A DNA stretch of 64,000 bases from positions 2,604,001-2,668,000 of the forward strand of contig OZ241348.1 of assembly GCA_965199915.1 (NCBI GenBank), given 5' to 3'. Positions 33,941 to 43,355 of this stretch are shown piece after piece (within the stretch, counting starts at the first letter, position 1; each line of letters begins with the position of its first letter). The notes under the pieces are model-generated. The model did no database searches. It was given only the letters and a program-made list of their open reading frames with translations, and had not been told where the DNA came from. The position numbers were made by a program, and so were the translations under genes. Origin of the DNA: VXYL01 sp965199915 (lineage in GTDB: Bacteria; Pseudomonadota; Gammaproteobacteria; Pseudomonadales; Azotimanducaceae).

Positions 33941-34572
33941 CCAGTTCGGAGGCGCTGCTTTCCGCTTTCGACGTGGATGAGATGTCCACCGAGGCGCTGC
34001 TGTTCCAAACCGGCTACCTGACCATTCTGGCCGAGGAGGAACGGGACGGGCGCATCCGCTACCGCTTGGGCTATCCCAACTACGAGGTGCGGCAAAGCCT
34101 CAACGAACGGTTGCTGGTGGCGCTGCTGCCGGAAAGGTCGCGGCGGATGGCCGATGAAGCGTCGCTGCGGGAGTTGCTGGCGGCCTTGGATTTCGCCGGC
34201 TTGGAGGCGTTCTTCCGGGCCCTCTTCGCCGGCATCCCGCGCGAGTGGCACGTCCGCAACAACATCGGCCAGTACGAAGGCTACTACGCCAGCGTGTTCT
34301 ACTCCTGCTTTGCCGCCCAGGGTCTGGACTTGGTGCCGGAGGAAAGCTCAAGCGGCGGGCGGGCGGACATGGTGGTGCGCTGCAACGGCGGCGTTTACGT
34401 GTTCGAGTTCAAGACCGTCAATGGCGCCCCGCAAGGGAAGGCGCTGGCGCAAATCAAGCAGCGGGGCTACGCGGACAAGCATCGGCGCCCAGGCCAGGAG
34501 GTCCACTTGGTTGGCGTCACGTTCAGCCGCGAGGCCCGCAACATCGTCGCCTTCGAGGTGGAACGCGGCTAA
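33937..34572 (+). CDS. PD-(D/E)XK nuclease-domain protein (DUF1703-type C-terminal part)
   Basis: A 211-residue protein matching the C-terminal half of AAA-ATPase-like/PD-(D/E)XK (DUF1703) proteins: FDVDEMSTEALLFQTGYLTI, YRLGYPNYEVRQSLNERLL, then the nuclease core GGRADMVVRC (Asp144) and VYVFEFKTVNG (Glu157, Lys159). The ATPase-like N-terminal domain of the usual roughly 500-residue protein is absent. The same frame stays family-like for about 15 codons upstream of the ATG (RRGTPTLALDGM), which supports a truncated gene rather than a natural short one. Its ATG overlaps the methyltransferase stop (ATGA). It may be a remnant, or a coincidentally coupled methylase-nuclease pair. Confidence 0.75.
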   Translation: MTSSEALLSAFDVDEMSTEALLFQTGYLTILAEEERDGRIRYRLGYPNYEVRQSLNERLLVALLPERSRRMADEASLRELLAALDFAGLEAFFRALFAGIPREWHVRNNIGQYEGYYASVFYSCFAAQGLDLVPEESSSGGRADMVVRCNGGVYVFEFKTVNGAPQGKALAQIKQRGYADKHRRPGQEVHLVGVTFSREARNIVAFEVERG

Positions 34573-34625
34573 AGCTAAACGAGACGGCGCTCCGCGACTG
34601 GTCGCGGCACTGTCAGCCGTCGTTC

Positions 34626-37600
34626 CTAACGCACGATGGAGGAGAGGTTGGTCAGGTGGCCGCTGGGGCTGCGCATCAGGCTCAGCACATGAATCTGCCG
34701 GTCCGCCTCCACGATGAGTTCCCACTTGCCGGAGCCGCCGCCTAGCGCGCCGGTCAATCCGGTGCCGTTTCCGGTCTCCAGATCCACCGCCGTGAGCGTG
34801 CGCGCCGTCCCGGCCGGCAGTTGCAAACGCACTGCGGTGCCCGGCGACGCGCCGTTGTCGTCCACACCGTCGATGGTGACGGCGGCGTCCAGCTCGCCGG
34901 CGTTGACGAGGCGCAGCAGACTGCGCTGGTTCTGGTTCCTGGCGGGGTTGAAGACCACCACTTCGCAGCGGTTCGCCACGCAGGGCGCGCGGTCGTGCAA
35001 CGAAGTCAAGAACCCGCTCGGCAAGGCACGGGCGTACACGGCCACGTCCACATCGAGATCCGATGTCAAGCGCAGCCGCCAATCTCCCTGGCCATCGCCA
35101 ACAGCGCCGGTGATAAACGACTTTTGCGTTCCTCTTTCCAAATCGCGGGAGTTGAAGTGGACCTTTTGGCGCGCCTCCAAGTGGACTGTCACCGTGTCTT
35201 GGGCCGCTTGGCCGGCGTCGTCGAAGGCTTGGATTTCCACCTCGCCGCGGCGCTCGGAACGGTTGAAGACCCGCGCGAAACCCTCGATCAGCTCGTGGTC
35301 GGGGCTTTCCCGGTCGCTCTCGTTCGCAGCGGCGGGGAAGAACGGCACCGTATGGCTCGCTGCCCCATCCGCGTTCTGCGCGTGCCAGCGCAGCGTGAAG
35401 CCGCCCGTCTCGGTGCCGCGGCTGCCAACGCGAATGGCGTAGTGGGCGTCGGCCGCGGCGGTGAAGGTCACATCGCCATCGCCCGAGGCGAGAAACGCCA
35501 AACCCCCGTAGCCATCGCCGTCGCGCCGGTACACGGCCAAGACGCGGCCCGGGCCGTCCGCCCGGAAGCGATAGGCGCCGCTGCTTGGCGCCCGGAAATC
35601 CCACCACAGGGACGAGTGGCCAAGCCGCCCCTTGGCCTCGTCCGGCTCCGTGGTCGCGTAGCCGTTGTCGCCGGAGATCTCTCCGCGCGCACCGCTGATG
35701 GCGATCGCCATGGCCAGGCCGTCGTTGGCCGGCGTCGGCGCCCACTCCAACCGCGCACCGGCGGCGGGCGTGTAATCAAAGGCGGACCCATCGTCCGCGA
35801 GGAAGCCGAGCGAGATGCGATAGCGCTGTCCCGCCGCGGCATCGAGCACGAACTCCGGTGTCACGTCGCGCTCGTCCGAGATGGCCTCGAGCTGAGCGTC
35901 CGCCATCGCGTCGCCGGACCACGCGGCGATGCGGAACAGCAAGCCGCCGGTTCGCGTCAGCCGCCAAGTGAACCGGCCGGCCGCCGGGGCCGTCCACGCC
36001 CACCAGTTGGTTCGCACGCCAGTGGACGCGGGTTCGCCCGGCTCCACGTTGGCGAATTCGTCGATTCGCACATCGTGCCCTGCGGAGGACTCGCCCGGCA
36101 CCTCCTCGGCCGTTGCGAAGAAATTGAGGTTAGCCGCAACGTCCACAGAGGACCAAATCAAGGTGAACGGCAGGCCGGCTTTTTTACCATCGCGCGCGGC
36201 GACGGCAACATGGTACACGTCGCCGTCGCGGGCACGGATGCGCGCGTCCAGCCCGGGGCCGGGGTAGCCAGAGACCAGCCGCAGGTCGGACACTGTGTTG
36301 CCAACGAAGACCATGACGGCGTTGTGTAGCCTTTCCGTTTCGAACCCGAAGTCGCCGTCTCGCGGTGCCGTCCAGCGAAACCACACCGTGGCAGCGGCGG
36401 ATCCGAACCATTCGCCGAGTTCCATGCCGGCGCCGCCGTTGTCGCCGTCTGTGCTGCCTTGCGCGCCGGAGATGCTCGTGGCGTTCGCGAAGTCGTCGTT
36501 CTCCGGCCGTCCTTGCGCCCAATGCAAGGTGCCTTGGGCGCTCTGCGGCACCATCGAGATCCGAATATACAGCCGCTGGTCGGCTTCGGCGAAGAACGCC
36601 ACGGCACCGGAATTGCCGTGCGCCAACCGTTCCAAATCCGCCAAACGGTCGCCGCCGAAGGCGTCCACCGCGAGGTTTCCCGGCACGCCACGCCCACGCG
36701 TGCTGGTGCTGAACCGGTACAAGCCGGTGCTCGGCGCGCGCCACAGGTACCACAGCGAATGGACGATATCGTAGGTCCTCATGCCTGGAAACCCGACCGG
36801 GGCCGCGGTTTGGTACAGAACCTCGCCCGGTCCCGTGGTGGAGCGCAGCAGGTCGAACTCACGGCTGCCCGAGCTGTCGGCGAGCGTAGCCGCCGAGGCG
36901 AAGTGGTCGTTGTCTGGCGGCGGCACCGGATTGCCGGCGACACTGTCGCCGGAACCCACCAAGTCGACGGCCAGCGACGCGCCGACGGCGTTCCAAGCGC
37001 TCACCGTGAAGTACAGACGCACGGCGTCCGACGGCCCGCCTTGAGCATACGAAACCGTGAGGTCCACCGTTTGCACTTCGCCAACCACCACCTCGCCGAG
37101 CGGCAACACCACCTCTTCGGCGAGATTGACGGTAGGTTGCACCGGCACCAAGTCATCAATGCCGTCCGAGCGCGTCGCGTTCGGTTCAGTGATCGGGACG
37201 CCGTCCTGCCGGTTGACGCGCAAGTTCGAGAAGAGCCCAATGGCTTCGCAGTCGGACGTGCCGTCCGCGGCGCGGCAACTCGCAACGAGCCGTGCGCCGG
37301 CGGCGACGTACCCGTCGGTGGACACCGAGACGCGCAAATCGTGTTTGCCGTGGCCGCGCAAGATCGTCTTGTCTGCGCGGACCTCGAGCGTCGGCGTGGA
37401 CGGGCCGCGGATCACCGTCCACGCCAAAGCCGCCCGCGGCGCGGCGCCGTAGACGCGGTGCGCCGCCACTTTCGCGCGGTAGGTTCCGGGCGCCGGGTTG
37501 CGGACGATGATCCACTCGACGTTGTCCTTGCGGGAGCGCGACGAATGTTCGCCGCAAGCGCCGCTGCCGCAGTCGCCGTCGGCGTCCAGCCAAAGGTCCA

Positions 37601-39695
37601 AATCGTTCAACACCGTGCGACCGACGGGTTCCGCCGGCGGCTCGTCCCAAGTGAGCACCAAGTCCAGGCGGCTGGCGCCGGCGGGAACCACAACATCCTG
37701 CCAAGCGTATTCGCCACCTTGCGGTTCGCTCACCCCGCTGCCGCTCAGCCAACCGTCGGCGGCGTCGCGGTTCAGCACGCTGGTGTGCGCCGAAACCTTG
37801 CCGAGGCCGTACTGGTCCTGCAATTCCCCCGGGCCGTCGCTGTTGTGCGCCGGAAATCGAGCGGTCGCCTCCAACCAGGCATCGGGCTTGATGGCGCTGG
37901 CCATCAACCGCGCCCGCACCAACGCCGGTTGCTCTTTGTGCGCGGCCGACGCATCCATCAACAACGCGGCCACGCCGGCCACCGCCGGGGTCGCCATGCT
38001 GGTGCCGCTTTGTATGAAGTAGCCATCCGCGCTGCCGCCCCCTTTGGCGGAGCGCACCTGCACGCCGGACGCCACCACCTGCGGCTGCAATCGGCCGTCG
38101 AACGTGGGCCCGCGGCTGCTGAACGCCGCCAATTCGCCGTCGTTGCGCACCGCACCCACGGCCAAGGTGTTCTTCGCCGAGCCGATACCTGAGAAACCGT
38201 AGATTTCCCTGTTGCCGTGCACCACGACGTAGAGCTGGCGATGCGCCCAAACCAAGCCGTCCACCTTGCGCTCTTCCGCGCCCGTGCCTTCGTGAAACAA
38301 GCTGTCGGCGCTCAAGCTCATGTTCACGATGAGCGGCATCAGCGCTGCGGTTGAGGCGCCGCCGGCGCAACTCGACGGCGCGGCGAAGTAATCCATGCCG
38401 CCCCAGATGCCGAGTTCCGTGCCGCCGCCGCCGATGCCCAGCACTTTGGCGAAGCGGATGTGCTGAACGCCGGGAGCGACGCCGGCGAACTGCGGATCGT
38501 GGTAGCCGTTGCCGAGCAAGGTTCCGGTAACGTGGGTGCCGTGTCCGCCCTCGTCCAACCACAGATCGGCGTCCTCCTCGTCCTGGAAGTTGACGCCGCA
38601 AATGCTCTGGCGGTTGCTGGAGATGTCCTTGTGGTGGGTGTTCAGGCCCGTGTCCATCACGCCCACGGGCACGGACGCGCCGGCGCCGCCGGCGCCAGCG
38701 CCGGAGAACACGCCCGGAGAACCGCTGAAGGTGCGCAGCCCATCCGCGCCCATGGCCGGAACGGCCAAGTCGTGCGCGGCACGCACGACGCCCACTGGCT
38801 GCACCGCCGCCACGAAATCCGCCGCGGCGATGGCGCGCAACGCCGCCGCGTCCACATTGGCGGGGTAGACGCGGATGTCCGGACGGAAGCGGCCCACCGC
38901 CGCGCCCATGTTCTCAAGCGCGCGCCGCCAGCGACCGTCCGCGTCGTCCGTCATCAGCGTGATCAGCACCGGCGTCTGTTCGCCAGCGCCAGCAGCAAAG
39001 GTGTCGTTGGGCATCGACATCAGCTTGCGCAAGGTCGGCATCGCGCCCACCGCGGCCACGAACGGCAGCGCATGGACGGCGCGCAGCCGCTCTTGGTCCG
39101 CCGGCAGCCTGACGCGCGCCAAGTGCCCAGCCGCGCCCAGCAATTCGCCACCGCGCGTGCGCAACGCCGCGGCGACAGTGCTCGCCGGCACGTCCCGCGC
39201 CAGTCGCAGCCAACCGAAAGACCAGTCGCGCTCGGCGCGTTCTGCTTGGCGGCGCACCAACGCGAGGGATTCGGCGGTGCCCAGCCAGTCCAGTCCATCG
39301 GTTTCGGGTTCCGTCGCCGGCGGGCTCTCGTCCGGCGCCAGGGGCGCTTTCGCCATCGGCAGCGGCGCTTCCACGAACGAAAACCCCTCGGGCGGCACCG
39401 GCGGCGCCGGCGTGGGCACCGCGCTGTCCTCCACTCCACCCACCGCAGGTTCAGGTGCCTCGGTTGTCGGGGCGATTGGCGCCAATTGCGTGGGCGGCGC
39501 CGAGAGGGCGCGGCGCTCCGCATTGATCTGCTTCATCGCCGCGCGCAGGGCGCGTTGTTCCACAGCCGCTTCGTCGATCGCCGGTGTGCGCTCGGACCAC
39601 GCTCCCCCGAACAGGACCGCCGCCAAGCCCACCAGCGCCACGCCGCCGATGAGCAGCAGCCACCGCTTTTTCAACCCGCGAAGCATGGGCGCCAC
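34626..39695 (-). CDS. Giant subtilisin-like (S8) protease with tandem beta-sandwich domains
   Basis: A 1689-residue protein with an N-terminal membrane anchor or signal segment (RWLLLIGGVALVGLAAVLF), a Pro-rich linker, a prodomain-like region, and an S8 catalytic domain with Asp348 (VGVMDTGLNTHH), His385 (GGHGTHVTGTLLG) and Ser566 (SGTSMATPAVAG). After it come a jelly-roll-like P domain, four tandem modules that each start near P-x-ND-x-(F/L)A-x-A-x-x-I-x-G and contain W-x-x-x-AP-x-x-G-x-(F/Y)-x-F (bacterial pre-peptidase C-terminal-like), and a C-terminal two-part beta domain (HFNSRDLERG, GDWRLRLTSDLDVDVAVYAR, FNPARNQNQRSLLRLVNAG, SPSGHLTNLSS). This end module recurs on many secreted proteins of marine proteobacteria. 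It is probably surface-anchored or secreted and degrades extracellular protein. Confidence 0.9.
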   Translation of the reverse strand: MAPMLRGLKKRWLLLIGGVALVGLAAVLFGGAWSERTPAIDEAAVEQRALRAAMKQINAERRALSAPPTQLAPIAPTTEAPEPAVGGVEDSAVPTPAPPVPPEGFSFVEAPLPMAKAPLAPDESPPATEPETDGLDWLGTAESLALVRRQAERAERDWSFGWLRLARDVPASTVAAALRTRGGELLGAAGHLARVRLPADQERLRAVHALPFVAAVGAMPTLRKLMSMPNDTFAAGAGEQTPVLITLMTDDADGRWRRALENMGAAVGRFRPDIRVYPANVDAAALRAIAAADFVAAVQPVGVVRAAHDLAVPAMGADGLRTFSGSPGVFSGAGAGGAGASVPVGVMDTGLNTHHKDISSNRQSICGVNFQDEEDADLWLDEGGHGTHVTGTLLGNGYHDPQFAGVAPGVQHIRFAKVLGIGGGGTELGIWGGMDYFAAPSSCAGGASTAALMPLIVNMSLSADSLFHEGTGAEERKVDGLVWAHRQLYVVVHGNREIYGFSGIGSAKNTLAVGAVRNDGELAAFSSRGPTFDGRLQPQVVASGVQVRSAKGGGSADGYFIQSGTSMATPAVAGVAALLMDASAAHKEQPALVRARLMASAIKPDAWLEATARFPAHNSDGPGELQDQYGLGKVSAHTSVLNRDAADGWLSGSGVSEPQGGEYAWQDVVVPAGASRLDLVLTWDEPPAEPVGRTVLNDLDLWLDADGDCGSGACGEHSSRSRKDNVEWIIVRNPAPGTYRAKVAAHRVYGAAPRAALAWTVIRGPSTPTLEVRADKTILRGHGKHDLRVSVSTDGYVAAGARLVASCRAADGTSDCEAIGLFSNLRVNRQDGVPITEPNATRSDGIDDLVPVQPTVNLAEEVVLPLGEVVVGEVQTVDLTVSYAQGGPSDAVRLYFTVSAWNAVGASLAVDLVGSGDSVAGNPVPPPDNDHFASAATLADSSGSREFDLLRSTTGPGEVLYQTAAPVGFPGMRTYDIVHSLWYLWRAPSTGLYRFSTSTRGRGVPGNLAVDAFGGDRLADLERLAHGNSGAVAFFAEADQRLYIRISMVPQSAQGTLHWAQGRPENDDFANATSISGAQGSTDGDNGGAGMELGEWFGSAAATVWFRWTAPRDGDFGFETERLHNAVMVFVGNTVSDLRLVSGYPGPGLDARIRARDGDVYHVAVAARDGKKAGLPFTLIWSSVDVAANLNFFATAEEVPGESSAGHDVRIDEFANVEPGEPASTGVRTNWWAWTAPAAGRFTWRLTRTGGLLFRIAAWSGDAMADAQLEAISDERDVTPEFVLDAAAGQRYRISLGFLADDGSAFDYTPAAGARLEWAPTPANDGLAMAIAISGARGEISGDNGYATTEPDEAKGRLGHSSLWWDFRAPSSGAYRFRADGPGRVLAVYRRDGDGYGGLAFLASGDGDVTFTAAADAHYAIRVGSRGTETGGFTLRWHAQNADGAASHTVPFFPAAANESDRESPDHELIEGFARVFNRSERRGEVEIQAFDDAGQAAQDTVTVHLEARQKVHFNSRDLERGTQKSFITGAVGDGQGDWRLRLTSDLDVDVAVYARALPSGFLTSLHDRAPCVANRCEVVVFNPARNQNQRSLLRLVNAGELDAAVTIDGVDDNGASPGTAVRLQLPAGTARTLTAVDLETGNGTGLTGALGGGSGKWELIVEADRQIHVLSLMRSPSGHLTNLSSIVR

Positions 39696-39719
39696 TATTG
39701 CCGGCTTGCACCGTGCGCG

Positions 39720-40670
39720 TCAAGGAGATTTCACGGGGCCGGTCTTCAAGGGTCGGATGATCAAGCGCAAGCTCACGGCCACGAACGAGACGTCGCCGTT
39801 GCGAACGCGGTATACCACCGGTTCGCTGCCGTCGCGGCGGAGGTTGGAGGCGTGGCCGCGCAGCGCGTCGTATTCGCCGCCAGCCTCGAGAGCGCCGAAT
39901 CGCGTCCAACGGAATTGCAGGCCGAGGGCGAGCTTCGGCTTCCACTGGTGTTCCACGCCCAGCAGCAGCTGGTGGCCGCGCAGGGTGTCGCGCAGCGCGC
40001 CCCCGGCGCGGCTGACGGTGCCCGCCAAGTTGCGCCGCACCTCTGCCTCGTTCGGCAGCCCGCGCGCCGTGCGCACCGTGTTCGGATCCGCGTTGCGTCG
40101 CCACAAGGAGCGGTATTCCAGGCGGGCGTCGGCCACGCCAGCGCCCACGCCCACGAACGGCGTGAATCGGCTGGCGTTGGGAAAGTGCCAGAACGCGTTG
40201 GCGAACAGGCTGCGCGTGCTGAAGCCGCCGATGCGTTCTTCCGCCTGCGGCAATTCGCTGCCAAAGATGGCGGTGAACGCCTCGCCGTCGGGATGCAGAA
40301 TCGACGACGACTGGTCGTAGCCCGCGGCGTGGTGGAAAAACTCCAACTCCACACGCGCGGGGCCGCGCCGCATGCCGGCGGCGAGGCCGCCGAACAGGCC
40401 GCCGGCGCGGTCGAACCGGCTCTGCCAGTCGTCCACGGCGCCGGTGCCGCGATCGGGATCCACGCAGGCGTCGATCGCAGCGTAGCGCGGGTTCACGAAC
40501 TCGTCGCAGCGGGCGGCGCGGTCGGTGTCCCCGGAGCGCAGCAGAACATCCGGGGCGACGTTCCCGCCGAGTTCGGCGCTCCAATAGAAATCGACCTCCG
40601 CCCGCGCCGGCGGCGCCCACGCCGCCGCCCACAGCAGCGTGGCGAGGAGGGCTTTCGCGGCGGGCGTCAC
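39720..40670 (-). CDS. Outer-membrane beta-barrel protein (paralogue of the protein at 6147-7052)
   Basis: A 316-residue protein from a GTG start, with signal peptide KALLATLLWAAAWAPPARA and a barrel-like strand pattern. Blocks shared with the protein at 6147-7052 include RVELEFFHH, LFANAFWHF, RFTPFVGVGAG, LRDTLRGHQLLLGV, YDALRGHAS and the closing VSFVAVSLRL. Two cysteines occur in the first extracellular loop (CDEF, DACVD) in both paralogues. Its start overlaps the stop of the PhyH-like gene (GTGA, 40667-40670), so the two are translated together. The dioxygenase-barrel pairing hints at uptake or export of the dioxygenase's substrate, which is inference. Confidence 0.78.
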   Translation of the reverse strand: MTPAAKALLATLLWAAAWAPPARAEVDFYWSAELGGNVAPDVLLRSGDTDRAARCDEFVNPRYAAIDACVDPDRGTGAVDDWQSRFDRAGGLFGGLAAGMRRGPARVELEFFHHAAGYDQSSSILHPDGEAFTAIFGSELPQAEERIGGFSTRSLFANAFWHFPNASRFTPFVGVGAGVADARLEYRSLWRRNADPNTVRTARGLPNEAEVRRNLAGTVSRAGGALRDTLRGHQLLLGVEHQWKPKLALGLQFRWTRFGALEAGGEYDALRGHASNLRRDGSEPVVYRVRNGDVSFVAVSLRLIIRPLKTGPVKSP

Positions 40671-41773
40671 GCCGCGGCCGCGGCCTCCTTGGCCTTGGCC
40701 GCCGCCACCACGTCGCGCATGCCTTCCCACTCGTCCCACATGTCGCACAGGGCGTCTTTGGAGCGCTCCCACGGGTTGTTGCCGTCCTCGTACTCCAGCC
40801 ACTCGCCGCGTTGGCCGCGATCCGGGTGGTCCGAGATGCCGTTCACCATCTTGTTCGGTTGCCGCTTCTTGTTGCGAATGCGAAAGATGATGTTCTTGCG
40901 CGATTCGGTGCCCCGCTCGTTGCGCGTGCCGGAGTGCGGCATGTGGTACACGGTGACGCAGGCGTCGCCCGGTTCCATGAGGATCTGCGTGGGGCGCGGC
41001 CAGCGCACGCCGTCCGGCGTGGCCTCCGATGCGTCGTCGATGAAGTGGTCGCGCACCGCTTGGGGCAGATAGACGTGGCCGCAGCGGTTCGGCGCGTCGT
41101 AGTTCAGGCGCGGCCAACCCGGCCCTTCGGGGCCCATGCGGCCGTTGGTTTCGCGCTGCCAGCGCAGGAACTTCTCGGTGACGTGGTGGGCGCCCCTGAG
41201 CAGCGAGGTTTGCCCGCAACCTTCGCGGGTTTGGTCGTTCAGGCAAACGAACACGAAGGTGGTGAAACTGCCCATGCCAAGCGTCATCTCCGGATCCTCG
41301 AACAGCGGCACGCTGTTGTGCCCCATCACCTCGGGGCTGCGGCCGATGTCGCCTTTGGGGCCGGAGGCGACGTAGCGCCGGTAGATCTCGTCCGGCGTGC
41401 CTTCCTGCGGCTCTTGCGGCACGCCGATGGTACACAGGCCGTCCATGTGCGACTCGGCGCCGAAGTACGGTTGATCCTTGTCGCGGTAGCCGAGGTTGTT
41501 GAACCGTTCGCTCGGCCCCCGCACCGGCAGCACGCCCACTTGGCAAACGATGGGCGGGTCGAAGTAGCCCATCGCGTCGTGCAGCACCGGCGTGACCGAG
41601 GAGGCGTTGACCAGATCGGTCATCTCGCGCCTGCTGCCCGCGTACTCGCCCTCCACCGGGCTGCGCAGGCGATCCAAGGCGGCGTCCACCAGATCCGACG
41701 ACACCGCGTTCTTCAACACGATGTAGCCGTCGCGGTACAGCGTTTCCTTCTGTTCCAAAGTCAAGGCGTTCAT
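40667..41773 (-). CDS. Phytanoyl-CoA dioxygenase-like protein
   Basis: A 368-residue protein with a PhyH-type fold: N-terminal YRDGYIVLKNAVSSDLVDAAL, iron-binding HxD in GAESHMDGLC, FVFVCLNDQTREGCGQTSLL (strand before the active site), distal histidine in VYHMPHSGTRNERG, and the 2-oxoglutarate-binding arginine probably in SRKNIIFRIRN. The family hydroxylates lipids, amino acids, ectoine and secondary metabolites; no subfamily can be assigned. It is upstream of and coupled to an outer-membrane barrel gene. It differs clearly from the HEAT-fused PhyH protein at the left edge of the window. Confidence 0.85.
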   Translation of the reverse strand: MNALTLEQKETLYRDGYIVLKNAVSSDLVDAALDRLRSPVEGEYAGSRREMTDLVNASSVTPVLHDAMGYFDPPIVCQVGVLPVRGPSERFNNLGYRDKDQPYFGAESHMDGLCTIGVPQEPQEGTPDEIYRRYVASGPKGDIGRSPEVMGHNSVPLFEDPEMTLGMGSFTTFVFVCLNDQTREGCGQTSLLRGAHHVTEKFLRWQRETNGRMGPEGPGWPRLNYDAPNRCGHVYLPQAVRDHFIDDASEATPDGVRWPRPTQILMEPGDACVTVYHMPHSGTRNERGTESRKNIIFRIRNKKRQPNKMVNGISDHPDRGQRGEWLEYEDGNNPWERSKDALCDMWDEWEGMRDVVAAAKAKEAAAAA

Positions 41774-41997
41774 GGTTGGCTTGATTCCCCCTCCCGTTGA
41801 CGAAAAACCGCACCGTCGGGCGCATTGCGCCGGCGGTGGTGGCGTAGTCTACCGTGCCCGGTCGGGATGTCGCGGGAGGGCCGAAGGAACGCTCGACGGG
41901 AGTAAACTGCCCGCAACCGGGCGCAGGCGCCGCGGTCGCGCCACGAACGAAGTGGCCTTCGCGTGCCGGCCGTGGACCGTAGCGGAGAGGGAAGAGG

Positions 41998-42759
41998 ATG
42001 ATGCGCTGGTTTGCAGTTCGTTGGTTGGCGGCTCTGGCGCTTGGGTGTGCGGCAGGTTGCGTGCCAACGGCGCCGGCGATGCCGGCATCCGTGCATGCCG
42101 ACGCCGACTATCTGCTTCGCTTGGGTTTGATGCGCGGCCACCTGTTGGTGGGGCACGCGCTGTTCTCGCTCGGCGAGTCGCGCGCCGCGCAGACGCACGC
42201 CAAGCACCCGAGCGACGAGCTGTACGCCGGAATCGCGTCCGAGTTCTCCCGCCGCGGCGCCAGCGGCTTCGCCGCGGAATTGGAAGCCCACGCCGCCGCA
42301 GTGGCAGCCGCTGCGACGGGTGGCGACGAAGCCGCCGTCACCGCCTCCTACGCGGCGATAAAAGACGCCATCGCCCGCAGCGAGGGGGTGGTCGCCACGT
42401 CGCCCAGTCTCGCCGCCCGCGTGATCGCGCTGTTGCTGGAGGAAGCGGCGAGCGAGTACGCGGTGGGCATCGTCGATGGCCAGCTGGAGAACGCGCACGA
42501 ATACCAGGACGCCTTCGGCTTCACGCAGGTCGCCCTCGAACTGGCGCGTTCGCAACACGCCACCCTGCCGGCCGGCGACCCGGACCGCGAGGTGTTCGCG
42601 AACATTGCCCAGCGCATCTCCGCGCTCGACCACCTTTGGCCGACGCTCATGCCGCCACCCCGCTTGGACCGCGACGGCGCGAGCATCGCCAGAGCCGCAA
42701 ACGAAATCGCGCGCTTGGGGCTGCGTTTGCGCGTGCCGAACCGCTTCGGCGGCCAATAA
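41998..42759 (+). CDS. Periplasmic lipoprotein, unknown function
   Basis: A 253-residue protein with a signal peptide and lipobox (WLAALALGCAAGC), followed by an all-helical domain: LLRLGLMRGHLLVGHALFSL, HPSDELYAGIASEFSRRG, AARVIALLLEEAASEYAVGI, YQDAFGFTQVALELA. Conserved histidines in the first helices (GHLLVGHALF, HAKHPSDELY) could bind a metal or heme, a guess from spacing only. GAGAGGGAAGAGG precedes the ATG. It stands alone, divergent from the dioxygenase-barrel pair with a 224-base gap. Confidence 0.7.
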   Translation: MMRWFAVRWLAALALGCAAGCVPTAPAMPASVHADADYLLRLGLMRGHLLVGHALFSLGESRAAQTHAKHPSDELYAGIASEFSRRGASGFAAELEAHAAAVAAAATGGDEAAVTASYAAIKDAIARSEGVVATSPSLAARVIALLLEEAASEYAVGIVDGQLENAHEYQDAFGFTQVALELARSQHATLPAGDPDREVFANIAQRISALDHLWPTLMPPPRLDRDGASIARAANEIARLGLRLRVPNRFGGQ

Positions 42760-42953
42760 GCGGTCCCGCGGCCAACGCCCGCTTGATCACGCGTGTGCCG
42801 ACGCCAAGGCAAAGGCCATGGGCGGGGTCGCCACGTTGCCGTGTTGCCGTCCGTCGCCCGTGGGCGTACTCTTTTGGTGGGTTAGCTGTGGCGTGTTCGT
42901 GTCACTTGAGCGCTTGCAGCGACTTAAGTGCAGCGAATGACGGAAGACCAATC

Positions 42954-43355
42954 GTGAGGCATCGGCGAACCAAACGTCGAGGCATTGGCCCATGGAACGG
43001 CGACCAGTCGCCGGAAGCCACGGCGTTGAAGGCGCAATATCGGGGCAGCCCGGAGCATAAGGCCCACCCGAGCCCGGCCGGCCCGCCGGCGCTGCGTACA
43101 GATGCCACGCCATGTGATTCCAAGATCGAGTGGGACGCAATCAACACGGTCTTGCAGGAGGCCATCCGGCGACGCTGCACGAGCGCACGTTTCGAGCATG
43201 GCTTTCCGAAATACGCTTGGGGATGGCTCGATGGGGACCTCTACGAAGCGCGGCACATCAACGGCCCAGCAGGGACGTACAAGGGCTACCGGCTCGCGAA
43301 ACCGGAGCACCCTCGCGACTTGGAACACCGATTGGATTGGGGCAGCGGCAAGTGA
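42954..43355 (+). CDS. Unrecognised small protein, first gene of a coupled pair upstream of tRNA-Arg
   Basis: A 133-residue protein from GTG. The N-terminal 50 residues are basic and low in structure; the conserved-looking core is SKIEWDAINTVLQEAIRRRC, HGFPKYAWGWLDGDLYEARH, INGPAGTYKGYRL, with many aromatic and acidic residues typical of small nucleases or toxin-like folds. No family can be named. The stop overlaps the next gene's GTG (GTGA, 43352-43355). ATG starts are absent; the GTG is the first start codon after the upstream gap. The layout of a small protein coupled to a larger M78-like protein next to a tRNA suggests a toxin-antitoxin or defence unit, but this is inference. Confidence 0.6.
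   Translation: MRHRRTKRRGIGPWNGDQSPEATALKAQYRGSPEHKAHPSPAGPPALRTDATPCDSKIEWDAINTVLQEAIRRRCTSARFEHGFPKYAWGWLDGDLYEARHINGPAGTYKGYRLAKPEHPRDLEHRLDWGSGK

Noticed and set aside
36459..38192. A 577-codon plus-strand frame opposite the subtilase
   Set aside because: Arg/His/Ala-rich shadow translation with no motif. The minus-strand frame carries the catalytic triad and domain repeats.
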